DNA of 64,000 nt from Archegozetes longisetosus (GCA_018873245.2 JAEMBT020000002.1:12522001-12586000), one strand, 5' to 3'. Positions 1-13,844 are shown, counted from the first letter of the stretch. Notes: a model not told the origin generated them from the sequence alone. Numbers and translations are program-made.

Positions 1-3000
1 CGGGTTTGCGGTCATGAATATTCATAGTATCCGATTCTGAGAAAATTAGTTTTACTGTAAGTGATCAAAGATTTATATTTGATCTAAAAAAGGTTAACTA
101 TATTTTATAATACAGCATATTGTTATCATATTAATGACTTTTGAATTCGTGCAGATCTCATGAATTTGTTGTTTTCAAACTATGAACTTCTATCTTCATG
201 CGAATGAATATTTTCTGATCTTTCGATAAGTTCAATAACTATATTCAAGGGTAAACAGTGAAAAAATGGTACAAAAAATAGGTACAAAAACCTGACATTT
301 ATTTCCACTACGGTAAACATATAGTAATGCCAACAGAAAGTGAAACTGAAATCTATTATTAAATGGGCGAACACTTATATTTTCGACACAGTCAAAAGCA
401 TGAACACTACAGTCTCTCATTACAATCATATTTCATACATCGAAAGTCAATAACCCGATCACTTGAAATGTACAGTCGGTATACAAACTGCTTCCATCAT
501 CTGATTTCAATCTAATTTTGAATTACAATTAGCTCGAAGAAAATTTGATTTGAAACGGCTTGTTCAGCTCAATTTCTTGTGCAAATTTTCGCAATAAATG
601 CGTCCTAAGTACAACTAATTCGAAGTGTGTTTTGGCTAAAGTCAGCTTTCACATTGAGCTCATTCAAGTGTTAAATTTAAAATTCAAATTAGTTATGTCT
701 AAATACTCTGGCATATTTTATCTAAGTAATGCAAGCTCTTAATTGTTATTTATGTAAAGGTATGTAATTTACTTCAAATTATGAATATTTTATAGCTTTT
801 GTAAGTTTCTAAAAGGTATTAAGAAATCTACTGTACTGTTCAGCTCATCAAAAACCAGTCATTGGACCACAGAATTGAAGAGTCAATGATTAGATTAGCG
901 GTGAATGAGCATAACTCATGATTACTATTTGATGACCAGCAGGCAATGACACTTAATATAAGAAATATTTCAAAGTATCTTTGTTGATGATCGTTATTCT
1001 AGCCTGCAGTAGGAATTTTTGTTTATTGACAAACACAGTCATTAAAATAATGATTAAGCCTATTGTGGGAAACAATAAGTTTACACAATGAAGAGAACTC
1101 ACGAGAACTAATAAAGGGACAAAAGTCTAATCTGTCGATAAGATACTGAATGATAACTAGACTTAGCTCAATTTTTATGATGTAAAAATATGTTTACCTC
1201 CTCTAATAAACTATTTTAGATTGATTTTTATAATGCAAAACTTTTCCGTATTCGTCTGCCTTTATATTTGCTTAATAAACTCTTACTCTTTAGAAGTAAA
1301 TATTGTAGTTTTGATAATAGAAAGCTCATCGTTGTCATTATTATTCTCGATGATACAAATATTTGTTTCGTGATAGCAGTAAGCTTACGCAACAACAACT
1401 TAAAGAAACAATTTGCAGTCATTTTCGAGAAGAAAAACCTAAAGAGTTAAGTGCAGTCAAATGATAGTTTGTTTGGTAAAACTAGATTCAAGTACGTATT
1501 GATGTGCAATGATGGAAAAATGTCACGATAGCATTTGTATTCCTTAATTAAATATAATAAAATAAGATACTTCTTAAGTATACTGAATGAAGCTTTCAAT
1601 ATATCATTTTTATCCGAACAATATTAAAATTTAATGATACATAAATTATATACAGAGCCTTACAGAACTTACATGTATTAAGTTTATGTACATTAGTTTG
1701 GAAAAACTCAGTTATATTTCGAAACTTAAGTCGTAGATATAACTCAAATTTTCAATTATTTTCGAAAAAGAAATTAAAATAGGTTTAAATAAGTTGTCAG
1801 TCATAGCTATTGAAGTATAAATGAGACTTCATAATGTTTAGCAAATCTGTTGTAAAGATTAAAGCTGAGGACCGCATGTTTTATGTTGAATATTAAAATG
1901 TCTTATTTAACGAATAAATGTCAAACGGATCGTTTTCAATCTGTTATAAATTAAGATAAGGTTTGATTCTAAAAAAGGTTTTTGGATTTAATCTCAATGA
2001 ATTAAACCTATCTATCGATTCAATTTCATCAGACCATGAATTTTGGTTGAAGTCGTAATGCTTTTAAATGATCAACCGCTAACAAACTCGTGAAAGTTTA
2101 AATTAATTAGACTAAACAAAATAATTGTTAAAAGTTGTCTAACTCCATTGAATAGTCTTCTTAGAAAGTTTATTAACTTAACCCTAAAAATAAATTCAAT
2201 TCTCTCGCGTAAGGTTGCATTCAAACAAATATAAATGCTTAGTGAACATTTAATGATAAAAATAAATTGATTAAGGAGTTGAATGAATGAAAACGTATAA
2301 ATCATCATTATTTGACTACCAAGAAAGTCAACGTTTTTAAGCATTCACATTTAGTTAGTTTTGATGTTGATTTTCAAAGAGGTAAACTAAAAAGTACACA
2401 TTTGAGTTTGCACTCAAAATTTGTCTGCGAGGCTTAATCAATTACGTGTCTCGAATTCCACAAAACAGACTAGAGTTGAATCAAAATTTTTCTTATTTAT
2501 GACTGATTTCTTATCCTTTGATCTAACGGTAGCACTAAATAAATTTGGTTTTGTCATAAAAGCCAAACATCGTGATAAAAATGCGTTCCTAATAATTATT
2601 TATGAAAAATAACTACCTTTCCATATGGAGTTAGTTTGTCCTGAAAATGATTAATATAGAAGAAACGGATCTGCTTCTATCCAACATTTAACTTCTAATT
2701 TGCATAAGATAATAAAAATGATTTGTAATATAACTCAGTTGCCTAAATATTGATCGTTTCACAAAATTCGATCGATTCAATCAAATTTTGCTTATTTAGA
2801 GGTCGAATCTGTCAATCAATGATAAGTTCGTGATATCGCATCAAAAGCTATTTGATTGCCGACTGAGTCTTGATAAGAACTTCTTAAGAAGTTGATAGTA
2901 TTTGGCAACTTATGTAGCCCTTCGTAAGGCAACTGTGCCGGTAAGTTAAAAGTTCGAATAAGCTTAATACTTGAATACTTCAATTTTAGTTATTTCAAAA

Positions 3001-4251
3001 ACCCGACTCACGATAATAGCATAATACAGTAGTTAACAAACTGTTTTAGTTTAAAGTATGAATTTAGCTCAAAACTTATATGCACTTGCATTATAATTTC
3101 AATTTCATTAAGAATTTTCCAAACGAATTTCAATATTAAAAGATCAATTGAGATGTTTTGTATGCTGAAATGACTATTTTATTAAAAGTTTGTAATTAAA
3201 TTAAGAGAATTTTTAATCAAAATCTATAGATAGGATTATTAATAGAGAGTTGATTAAGCTTTTACTTTGACAATTTTTGTTTGGTTTTGTCAAGTAAAAA
3301 GTGTTTCATTTACTTTATTGTTTTAAATTGAAATTCGTATAAATGCAACTGAAAAAGTTAAACAAATTATGAATAATTATCAGTAATTGCGTATTATTCA
3401 TCAACAAAAACAATAAAATGCTTTATTCTCTTTTGAACATTAATTTTGTTGTGGAATGAAGTTGAATATTGCGTCAAATTAATATTGACAGCTATTTATA
3501 AGCTCAGCTCCAAAAACTTAAATATTAGCTCAATCAATCTGTAAATATTAATGAATTTACATTTCAGGTTAATTCTTGTACTACTTTCATTTCATTTTTC
3601 CATAGATAACAACTTTTTAAGAATCACGAAATTTTTCTCGTAGTAAAGATTAATTAGATATTAATCTAATTAAAATATGCTCTTAATTATATTTTTAAAA
3701 AAGTTATAGACTTATCAGAACAGAGTATAGAAACAAAAATTTAAGAAAAACACTTTGATCTTAGCTATTGAACAAATTTGTTGCTGCTACATTCATAAAT
3801 GTAAGCATTAGTTTCGTGAAAAGCTTTGACATTTTCAAAAAAATAAAATCCAGTGACGGTTCCAATATTAGCAGCTCTTACTATTTGATAAAATGCATGA
3901 CTTGTTAAAAGTTGGTTTTATTCATATCAATTTCTTATACTTTTATAATGAAACCAATAAACAAAAGTTAAAGCAATTAATTAAAAATGTATGTCAATTA
4001 GTATTTAAGGCAATAAATTTGTCTTTAATTAAATATGTTTCAATTTGTCAACATTTATGAGAATTATGTGACTCGTTGGCGAATTGGAAAATGTTTTAGA
4101 GAAAAATAATTTGACAAAATGTAATTAATATTGTTGTAGCTATTGATTTTGGATTGATCATATCCTTTTATAATACTACTCGTCAAGTTGCAGTTGGCGC
4201 TGTTGCAGAGTGTCGTCACTATAGAAACGCAAAAACAATATCAACATTTAC
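1..4251. other. AT-rich non-coding stretch
   Basis: No reading frame here resembles a known protein. The open frames are short, AT-driven and lack family motifs. The stretch upstream of the prenylcysteine oxidase start (about 4140-4251) is somewhat less AT-rich and presumably holds that gene's promoter and 5' leader, but I see no defined core element. Confidence 0.6.
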
Positions 4252-6414
4252 ATGAAAACAGCGCGTTTTGCATTCAGTCTAGTTAAATACAGTCGAATAA
4301 TATGCTTATTGTCTAAAGTAAATCTTATTATGTTTTCATGTATTTTATTATTAATTTTAATTCAGTTGATTGCAATCAATACAACAGAAACCAGTAATAA
4401 GTCGCCCAATAAAGTTGACTCAAAAGACGAACAAATCAGTCGTAATATAGGTATAAATTAAAGCGTTATCAAAACATTCAAGTCTTTCACTTATCTTTTC
4501 ATGCAAGTTATAAAAAGCATTTATTGATTTATATATTAATTACATAAGTATAACGTCTACATATATGATTGAATTGTGTATACATAAACTTCATATCAAA
4601 ATACATCTAATGTGATATCCTTTGCGATTCCATTTAAATATTTATAAATTTATAATTTTTGTGCTATAATTTAAAGACTGAAATGAAGTTTTACGAAAAG
4701 ATCAAGACTTTCAATAAAGGACTCGTAACCGAATATTCCACAATTTTTCAATTAAAACTTACTTTATTTAAACATAATTTTATAAAAGATTTTATCAGTT
4801 TTTTCATTTGAAGTAAAACTTATTTTTTATTTAAATAGCAATAATAGGCGGCGGAGTCGGTGGCAGTTCTGCTGCTTATTTTCTCAAAAAGTTGTTAAGA
4901 AATGAAGAATTGAACAATAATTTAATTGATTTGTTTGAGAAAAGTTCGGAACTGGGTGGAAGATTAGCGACAAGAATAATAAATGGGAGACAATACGAAA
5001 CGGGAGGTTCGATAATACACAACAGGAATAGATATGCCAACGATTTGGTTAACGAACTCAGTTTGTTATTATACATTTATCTATTTTATTCTTAATTGTT
5101 TAATATATTTTTAATATCTTATTTAATTTTCACTTAATTAAGAACTTTCTAAAAGAAAAGAGATCCCGGAATCAGAAAAGCTTTGTATTTATAATGGAAA
5201 AAGTTATGCGTTTTGTGAAAGCGATTGGAAATGGTTAACATATTTCAAGATATGGTTACGCTATGGTTTTGAAGTCAATAAATTGCAGTCAAAAGTCTCT
5301 GAAATAATTGATGATCTTGAAAAGTAGAAAATGATTTAATTTAGTTTATCTTAAGCTCGTAATTAATTGAAAATTTTTGATATTAGAATCTATAGATTAC
5401 AACAACATAGAGTGAGGTTTGATTCAGTCGATGAACTGTTAGACGCTATGAGCCCAAATGTGAATAATTTAACGAAAACCACTTATAAAGACTATTTAAT
5501 TAATTCTGGGTTTTCTAAAAAATTCATGAATGAATTGGTCCAATCGATTGCTTTAGTGAATTATGGGCAAGATATCTCTATTCCAGCATTTGTTGGTATG
5601 ATTCAACAGTTTATTGATATGATATGTATGAGCTAAGTATATTTTAATTTTATATTAAGGAACGGTTTCGTTCGCTGGAGCGGGTTCTCAATTGTGGAGC
5701 ATTAAGGGAGGAAACAAACAATTGCCTGAAAGATTAGCTAAAAATTCAAACGCTAATATATTATTGAGCTGTAAAGTGAATTCGATTAAATATTTGGGTC
5801 CAAATAAGTTTGAAATAAGTGCTACTAAGAAGTCAGGTGAAACTTTCTCCAAAATATATGACATTATTATAATAGCGACCCCCATAACTGAAAATCAAAT
5901 TAAATTCATTAATTTTTCTGTCAACTTAAACCCAAGCATACCGACCAGAAAATACCACAGAACTGTCTCAACATTAGTTGCTGGAAGTTTAGCTAAGAAA
6001 TTTAAAGGACGTAATGTTCTATCAGATAATAAAAGTAGCTTTTTCACATCAATTGGAAGGGTATATCCAGTCGACGATACTTTAGATGAAAATGTTTCTG
6101 TTTATAAAGTGTTCAGTCAATTACCACTTTCCACAGAACAGTTGAATATTATTTTCGACGACATTCAAGTGGTGGATATGACTGATTGGTTGGCGTATCC
6201 TGACTATGATAGTATATCATTACCTCTGCCACAATTCATACTCTTTCCCGCCATTTACCACGTGAACGCTATAGAATGGGCCGCGAGTGCTATCGAAATG
6301 AGTCTAATCGGTGGCAAAAATGCTGCTCTTCTAGCATACAACCAGTTGGGCGGTAAAACATCAAGCATTTACGCACAAAAATCAACAAAAAAGCATGTGA
6401 ACGATGAATTGTGA
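4252..6414 (+). CDS. PCYOX1: Prenylcysteine oxidase (FAD-dependent), five exons
   Basis: Flavoprotein of the prenylcysteine oxidase family, which cleaves the thioether of prenylcysteine released by degradation of prenylated proteins, typically in lysosomes. Exons by eye: 4252-4450, 4839-5060, 5143-5323, 5387-5595, 5660-6414. Phases agree and give 521 aa, close to the roughly 505 aa usual for the family. Seen: a hydrophobic N-terminal segment (about residues 26-43) fitting a signal peptide or anchor; the dinucleotide-binding motif AIIGGGVGGSSAAYF from residue 67, with Glu100 ending the second beta strand; GGRLATR just after it; NYGQ and AFVG in exon 4; then WSIKGGNKQLPERL as in the family. The first Met at 4252 is used; the Met at 4330 directly before the hydrophobic stretch is an alternative start. 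Introns are 388, 82, 63 and 64 nt. No frame damage seen. Confidence 0.93.
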
Positions 6415-7581
6415 TTAAATGTTTAAGTTTTAGCTGAATCTATTCTTTGTTCTTTATTCTTCTACTCTGTTCTTTGATTTAACTTATCAACCTATTAAGA
6501 TATCAGGCTTGTAAATCGAAAAGTACTTATTTAAAAAAGGAGGTTATAATTACGTTTTATACTTTATTCAACACTTAATTCAATAGAAAGTTAATACTAG
6601 TGACGACTCTTCAATCATTTTATAATATCAGAGTTGACAATTTTAAGTTTTGGTTCATATAATTGGAAGAGTTGAAGAAGTAAGAGATATTTAATGAGCA
6701 CTAGTTTTACTCTTATTTTCTATAAGCCTTTCTGTTTTTAAAGGTCAAACAAGAAGAGCATTTCGACTTGCGAACTTGGTATATCGATGGTCATTACGTT
6801 AGATGTAACCTTGTTTATGATAAATTAGTTCACTATTACATTAAAAATTTGCAAAAGTAATGAAATGACTACATTTTTTGCTCTCACAAAGCTCGCCTTA
6901 TTTAATTAACACGTTTGTTTTTACAATAATAAGTAGTTAAGAAGCAAACTCATATGAATAACAATCAGTAATAATGAGACAATTAAGAGTCAATTTAAGA
7001 AATTCGAATCACAAATTTTTAAGGGTTCAAACCTTCATATTTTTATTTAAAGTATAATTCGAATTAATAAAACGAATTCTTTTTCGAAGAGGTCCATCAT
7101 GATCGTCATGATTGATTCAAACGATTTTGAATACTAAAAATTCAATATATTTAGGAAATCGCAAATATATAAGAATTAATGATTTGAAAGAGCTAAAATG
7201 CGTTTAATTAGAGTTCAAACTTCAAACAGGTAGATATTTGCGAAAATTGCAAATTAGAAGTTGTGTAAATAGAACCAAATGCAATTGTCGTCGAACAAAT
7301 TCGTTTTCTATCTCTAAAAAACTTTCATCACTGATCAATCGTTATGAAGATATCAATAAGTGAAGTCTTAACTCGATAACCTTCACAGAGAATCTAAACT
7401 TTAAGAAAATAATACTTTCGGGTGAATTCTCATAAACTATAGATTAGCACATGTGAAGAACAAGATATCTATTGGGGGAGAACGCAGACAAATAAAATCA
7501 GGCAATCAAATGATCACTTCAATATATGACGAAGACAGGAAAAGCTATATATCCTAATTGTCGACGGTTGAGTTTAGTGCG
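6415..7581. other. AT-rich intergenic stretch
   Basis: Presumed 3' flank of the prenylcysteine oxidase gene followed by AT-rich sequence without open frames. No gene or clear repeat unit recognised before the foldback element that starts near 7582. Confidence 0.5.
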
Positions 7582-8416
7582 TTTGACCGACAGGTAAGTT
7601 TGACCGACAAGTTGAATTTATACAAAGGTTTCTTCTGTCAAAAATAATATGATTGTTGTCCACCCCTATGACGTTTATATTATCGAAAGTCAGTTTATCG
7701 ACACACATTTGTAATAATAGCTAAAGAAGCGCAAGCCGAAGAAGCTGTTCGAATAAAAGATATCAAAACAGCTCCGATTTACATCTTCAGACGAGCGGTT
7801 AGAGTATAAACATGACTATCACATATATGACTGTGGATCAGCTAATGGCGATAATTATTTTTAATTTACTCTCAATCATTTTAATAATACTCGAACAGCT
7901 TGCTTGATGACGTATACCAACAATATTTCAACGTTTTATTGAAACAATTTAGTACGCACATATTATCAACTCGTCAGGCAAGTTATTTCAGTATAAAAAT
8001 AATTATCACCACGTAGTGGTAGACATGTTTACACTCCAACCGCTCGTCTGAAGGTATAGATTAGTGCTATTTTGACATCTTTTGTTTGAACAACTTCTTC
8101 GGCTTATGCTTCTTCAGTTATTGTTACAGATGTGACTGTCGATAAAGTGACTGCGACCGATGACGAGTATGTAAAACTCACAAGGGGTATTTTTAAAATC
8201 TATTTTGTAAAAACAAAAAATTCGTTAAAATCAATATTGCAATACGATAAAATTCCGACTTTGCTTAAAAGGAAATGTTATGAGAAATTCTTCTTAAAAG
8301 TTCTAAAGATTTAACTACCAACTCACAAAACTCTTATTATCAAATAAGACTTTCAGACAAGATATTTGTATAAATGATTGAACGTGATTACTGATCAAAT
8401 GTACTTGTCGGTCAAA
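7582..8416. repeat. Foldback element, older copy
   Basis: Long imperfect inverted repeat. The left end carries two TTTGACCGACA-type motifs (7582-7609) and the right end has CTTGTCGGTCAAA at 8404-8416. Inner arms pair around AGAAGCGCAAGCCGAAGAAG (left, about 7724) and CTTCTTCGGCTTATGCTTCTTC (right, about 8093), and again at the motif with CAGACGAGCGGTTAGAGTATAAACAT. Arms and central loop are clearly homologous to the better-preserved copy at 22919-23553, so this is a dispersed family. No transposase is encoded; spread was presumably non-autonomous. Boundaries are approximate. Confidence 0.75.
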
Positions 8417-9446
8417 TGATTGTCCCCTCGATGATTAGACATAAAATCAAATAACAGGTATCTGGTCTTCAAATCTGGTATAAGATTTAATAATCATCTA
8501 TCGATATATCACAATCTCATTCAATTCGCTTTGTAACTGATTCATCTGATCTGTTTCAAAAAATTTCATAAGTTTTAGTCTTATCTGATTAATGCAAATC
8601 AATGGTTCATTAATTTTATAAATTATCTAACTAAATTATAACGAATTTATTGCGCCTAAGACGCGAGTTAAACCGTTAATCACCGGTAAACCACTAATTG
8701 ATTTTACCGGTGGAATGAAGACACAACTTATTGTCTACGACTTAGTATAAGTTTGAGGGCAAAAGGGATATCTGCTAGAAATTGCTTATCCAGCAATCTT
8801 AATATCAGATATGTATAGCTGTTAAAAGAAAAACAAGTGTTCTCTATAAAGCCTTTATTGATACTGATTATAAAAATGCATTTACACAAGCCTTTTATGT
8901 ATTAAAAATTACTCATAACCAATGCCTTACTAGAGGCCAGTTGTTTTGAACGATGTCGTCAACAATAGAGTCAACGATAGGGTCAATGCAATAGTCAATG
9001 TAAGAGTCAATGTAAGAATCACTGTTCGTCACAAAATCATAAAGTAATGATATGTTTTGCAAACTCTTAATTAATTTATAAATCAATATATGCATTCCAT
9101 AATAACAAGGCTTTGATTTTGAGGAAAATAAAATCATTAACAATTGAGCTAATTTTCTTTTAATTTTATGAATATTTTATACTTAATTATCATAAAATTT
9201 CGAAGTAATTAAAAAATTTTAGGTCTAAAACCCTTTTACATCTAGAGTACTTTTGGCCAGAAGCACATACTAATCAATAATCTCTTAATAGCATCATTTT
9301 CCTAACCTAATTTATAGTTGTTAACTTTAATTTCCAACACTACAGTCATTAAATTTCTGTAATCTATTCTTTCCTATCGAGCTGGTGTATGGGAACAGTT
9401 ACGTTCTTACCAATATCGACAGTTTTCAAAGAACTATCACTAGTAT
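8417..9446. other. Intergenic stretch with small repeats
   Basis: Mostly AT-rich. It includes a short perfect hairpin (CACCGGTAAA near 8681 pairing with TTTACCGGTG near 8703) and the 12-bp minisatellite at 8965-9024 listed separately. The Ty3/gypsy relic begins on the other strand around 9447. No host gene recognised. Confidence 0.5.
8965..9024. repeat. 12-bp tandem repeat, five units
   Basis: Five consecutive 12-bp units of the form ATAGAGTCAATG (8965-8976, 8977-8988, 8989-9000, 9001-9012, 9013-9024) with one to four differences each. On the minus strand the unit reads as a 4-residue period (DSYI, DSYI, DYCI, DPIV, DSIV) inside an open frame of 76 codons. The frame has no recognised homology, so I treat this as a minisatellite rather than a gene. 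Confidence 0.7.
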
Positions 9447-10529
9447 TCAACATATTAATCGTTCCACAGTTGCTAAACTATTCAGTAAATTGCAACATAT
9501 TAAGCATACAATAGTTCCTAAATATAAGTTCAGCCTAATCGGCATTTTTCGACCTCTCAGAGAGCGTTCCAGAACTTGATCTGTATTAAAGATAGGTTCA
9601 GCTCGACTCTCGTCAGAACTATTTTCAGAGATTTCACAATTCGATAGAGTCAAATCATCGAAATTATTTTCATGCATATCTGAATTTGATGAATTATAGT
9701 AGATTTCAGTATCAGAATCATCTGAATCACATAAACCAATCTATTTGAATGATGCTGATTACTAAAATCATACTTCAACTCAATTTCACATAAATTTTCT
9801 GAGACTATCCTTTTATGAGTTGCCGTACTGTATTTAGACTGTTCAAGTTTAGATTTGGGTCTGAGTGGTTTACATTTGCTTTCAAGTATTTATACATATA
9901 TTCGTGATCACAAAATCGACTCAATCTTGAAATATGTGCAATATTTTACTTAAGAGCAGTTGACTTAAAGTCTAATTGATAAAAAACAGAACAGCGCCTT
10001 ACTAATTGGAAACGTCCTTCATATCTTTTGATTAGCCTATTGAGATGTTCGGGCATTACAATTTGACTATAGAATAAAACTTTGTCTCCAATACTGTAAA
10101 TTACCTCTCTACGTTTAGAATCATATCTTTGTTTATCTTTCAAATGAGATTTTTCTAATTTGTTTAAAGTTATAACGTTAATTTTTAAATCATCAAAAAA
10201 TTTGGCTAATCCTAATACATATTCACAAGGAGTACTTTTAATTTAACTTAATTGCAAGTTAATATCAGGCTGTAGTATAGCTTTAGGGCTAAACATTATC
10301 TCGACTGGACTATAAAGTGTTCAACTCTGAATAGTAGAATTATATTCGTATACAATAGGTTTTAAATACTTAGGTTTAAATATTTGCTTCAATCTGACTG
10401 TTTCTGATTAACATGTAAGCTTAGACATTCGGCTAAGGTTGCATTATATCATTCAGTAACAGAATTAGTTGATGGTCGACACATTGAAGGTTTTAACTTG
10501 CTAAATGACGATTAGAATATTAAGATGAC

Positions 10530-10751
10530 TAATTAATCAACTTTATGGAAAAAGGGCAGAAACGTCTTCTGAATTGTTGGCCTTTTAAATATTGATTTAC
10601 TATAAAATACATTACAATTAAAACTAAGCGCGCGTTCATTAGAACTGTTTTTCAGTGAATAAATTGAAGAAATTTTTTTAGTAATTCACTGTTAAAAAGG
10701 CCAACAATTCAGAAGACGTTTCCACCCTTTTTCTATAAAATTGATTAATTA
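10530..10751. mobile_element. MITE inserted in the gypsy integrase
   Basis: About 222 bp with near-perfect terminal inverted repeats of about 50 bp: TTAATCAACTTTATGGAAAA running to TTGGCCTTTT on the left (10532-10594) and its complement ending TTGATTAATT on the right (10699-10750). A shorter inner hairpin (CAGTGAAT near 10653 against ATTCACTG near 10684) is nested inside. It interrupts the integrase core of the Ty3/gypsy relic and is therefore younger than that relic. No coding capacity. Confidence 0.85.
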
Positions 10752-11644
10752 TTTTTCATAAGAACGATTAACTACAGTCTGATAGTATACTTTTGGGAAC
10801 ACAAGTATAACAAACAAGGTCTTCAAAAATGAATTTAGCAACACTTTTTGCATTACTTTTAGACAATGTCCTACAAATCGCAAATTTACCAAAATTACCA
10901 GCTGGAACAATAATCAATTTATTACCATTGATCTTAAAAAATGGACCTAAATAGTCAATCAAGATCTCTTTAAAAACATTTCCAGTAATAATAGGTTGCA
11001 TATGACCTGCACTTTTCATATTTTGCTTTTTGCGAAGTTGACATAATAAACATGTTTCAATATTAATGTGTAAATTTACTCAACTGGCCAATAGAATCGT
11101 CCTTTTAGTTTAGCAAAGGCGCGTGTATAGCCCAGGCGACCACTTATTGATGTAATATTTTTCAGCCTCATACTTTTAGGAATACAAACAAAATAATTTT
11201 TGGGCTATTATTCTCAAGAAATTGCATCACACTCCATTTTCCATCTTGAAATTATTAGAAACAAATTTATATGTGCTTTTGATTATAATCTTTTTATTCT
11301 CTGCATTTAATAAATTTATTATTTATTTGACTCTAAATCTTTATATTGTTCTATCATTAAATAACACGCACTATTATCTTTCGGATTCAATCTCAAATTA
11401 TAAACTTTTATATTATTCATTGAATCAATTTTCAAATCAAATTCTATTACATCATCTAAGCTTCTGTTCTATTCATCTACTAATCTTTGATTTTTTGATT
11501 AACGACTCAAAAATTTTGCCAAAACAATATTAGAGTCAGATCTCAATTCAATATCGAAGTTAAATTCTAGCATGTAAAGTATATGTGGTACTATTCTTCC
11601 ATTTAAATCCTTATTATATGAAAGATACAGCTTCATTACCTACA

Positions 11645-12740
11645 ATCAGTTTATAAAAATAATGGCCAATTAATAAAACTCTAGTCGGTAGATGGTACCC
11701 TGTAAGGGCACCATATTCTGATGATATATACTTGTAGAACTCATTGAACTGATTCAGAATATATATATAGTGGGCGACGGAATGCTTTAGGCGATTGGGG
11801 TCAAATCAGATTACTGTCGACCTTACACTCTACAAAAAGTATTGGACCGAGGATTTGATTTCGCACACAATTACAATCAAGGGCCGTCAACACGTGTCGG
11901 CTGTCAGAAAACGAGTTGAAGTTAGAATTGAAGTGAAAGTCTATTTAAACACATGACTGAACTAAGGTCTGATGTGAAAAAATGCTTACTCAATGTGAGC
12001 TACACAAAGACCAAAAGGACTGATCTGCCTGTCCTATAATAGTATTTTTACAAACGTGGTTTGGTGTGCTTTTTCAGAAAAAGGAAGTGTACAAAAGGAT
12101 TGACATGATCGGTTGACAATAATAGTATAATAGAATAAAGACACTAAAAGAAAAATAAATTGACGATAGGTGACAGGTCACCTCGATATGTATATACTTC
12201 AAAATCATAAAGCCATCTTCAAGGTCATTTCAAGGTAATATCAAATATAAACTATAGGGACAAGAGCTTTTGGTGATCACCCAAAGAATAAGAATTTGAT
12301 TATTTTTATTTATTTAACTTCAAGATCAAGGTTAATGTCATAACAAAGGATAAAGTCAATGTCATTCCCCTAATATATTACAACACAGTATAATATAATA
12401 AGATAATTCCAATATATACTCACTAGTAAAAAATTAAATATTTAAAAAAATAGTTATAATATTAAAATACGAAAAAATAGTTCAGGTTAGTCTAAGTTAG
12501 GCTAGATTAGGTTGAGTTGGGTTTGGTCAGATTAGTAAGAATGAAAATCTTTTTCTGGTTTCTGCGGTTTCGGTCCCAAATGGTTTTATTATTAGCTCTT
12601 TGCATATTACCTATATGTGTTGAATTAAATTCATTTATAAAATTTTTTGCTTTGCCCTTTAAATTACTTTTTTGACCTTAAAAACTTCTGTATTAGCTTG
12701 GTGAGATTTTTAAGGATATATTAAAATATAGTCCTCTTCT
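11645..12740. other. Unidentified insertion splitting the gypsy RNase H
   Basis: RNase H sequence of the relic stops near 12740 and resumes near 11640. The roughly 1.1 kb between has no recognisable coding fragment and includes a degenerate TTAGG-like tract at about 12481-12537. It is probably another element or rearranged DNA; no terminal repeats were found by eye. Confidence 0.4.
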
Positions 12741-13844
12741 AGCATACCAATTATCAATAACATTCACTTTCAATTGCAGCCATAATTTCTAAGTTACGTA
12801 TATGATAATTATTCTCTGGTTTGAATATTAATATACAGTACTAAAGCACCTGACTGGGAGAAAATACACTATTATGTTTTTGAAAAATATCTTCATCTAA
12901 ACTCTTTCTTTATTTTCATCTGTAGCTCAATCTCAAGCACTGTATCAAAATGTGCTAAAATGGCTTGTCTTGATAGATTTTTTTAACGGAATCGAAAGCT
13001 ATTCGTCGCTCAATATTCTATATAAATGGCTCACTCGTTTTGATCAGTCGAGTCAATGACTTAATACTTAAGGAAAAATTTTTAATACATTTAATTGGAT
13101 AAGAAAGTATTCAAACAGCACTAAGAACTTCGCTAACATTTGTAGTAATTTCAAATCTTTAACAGATTCTAGTAGAGTTGGGGCCTATTCTATACCCTGT
13201 AAACAATTAAAAAAATACAGACTTGTCCATTGCAAACGAACACATCTTAGCTTTTAAAGTAAATCCAAAGTTTCTTAATCTAACCAGAACTTTTCTAGTC
13301 TTGAATAATGCATTTCAAAACTCTCCCAGAAATTACTAAATCATCACTAAAACTCGCTACGTATATATATTTCATACCCTTTAATGTGATGTTAATAGCT
13401 CTTTGAAACGCAGGACTTGAGGCTGATGCACTATAAGGAACATGTGAAGATTCATAAACTTACCAGAAGCCATGACAAAAGCCATGTATTTAACCTTGTC
13501 TTCTGAAAGTTTAATCTACCGAAATAGTTCATTTATATCAAGATTTGTAATGTATTTTGCATTTCAATGGTTCTTAAAATTATCTGATATCTAGAATTGG
13601 AAAGCTATCTCCTTCTATCAGCTTATTCAATTGTCAATAATCAATTCAGTCTTGATCTTCTGTTATTCTTGTTACAAGTACGGTCCTTGAAGAATAACTA
13701 TTTGCAGAAAGCCTCATTATACCCTTTTGTTACAACTTTTCAATCTCTGAATCAATTACTTTCAATTGTTCAAATGAAGTACGAGCTAGAGTGCAATGAA
13801 TAGGTATCGAACTCTGTTTTATATTAATTCTATATTTATGGTCC

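Larger units (their letters stand above)
9447..13560 (-). mobile_element. Decayed Ty3/gypsy retrotransposon pol relic
   Basis: Read on the minus strand, fragments follow the Ty3/gypsy pol order. Reverse transcriptase lies at about 13560-13000: ASPAFQRAINITLKG-like sequence, then the active-site box as FSDD near 13338-13350 (usually YxDD), then VLVRLRNFGFTLK. RNase H follows at about 12990-12740 and 11640-11480, ending in FLSR. The integrase zinc-finger region is at 11170-11000 (KLKGRFYWP, then CLLC), the integrase core at 11019-10768 (ILIDYLGPF), more core at 10490-10250 (NATLAECLSLHVNQKQ, YSPVEIMF), and the integrase C-terminal domain at 10143-9946 (VIYSIGDKVLFYSQ), continuing past a stop toward 9447. 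Frameshifts, stops and two insertions break every domain, so it cannot be active. LTRs were not identified. Confidence 0.88.

Noticed and set aside
11222-11533. 103-codon plus-strand open frame, hydrophobic
   Set aside because: Lies opposite the gypsy RNase H/integrase relic and has low-complexity Leu/Ile/Phe composition, so it is a chance frame.
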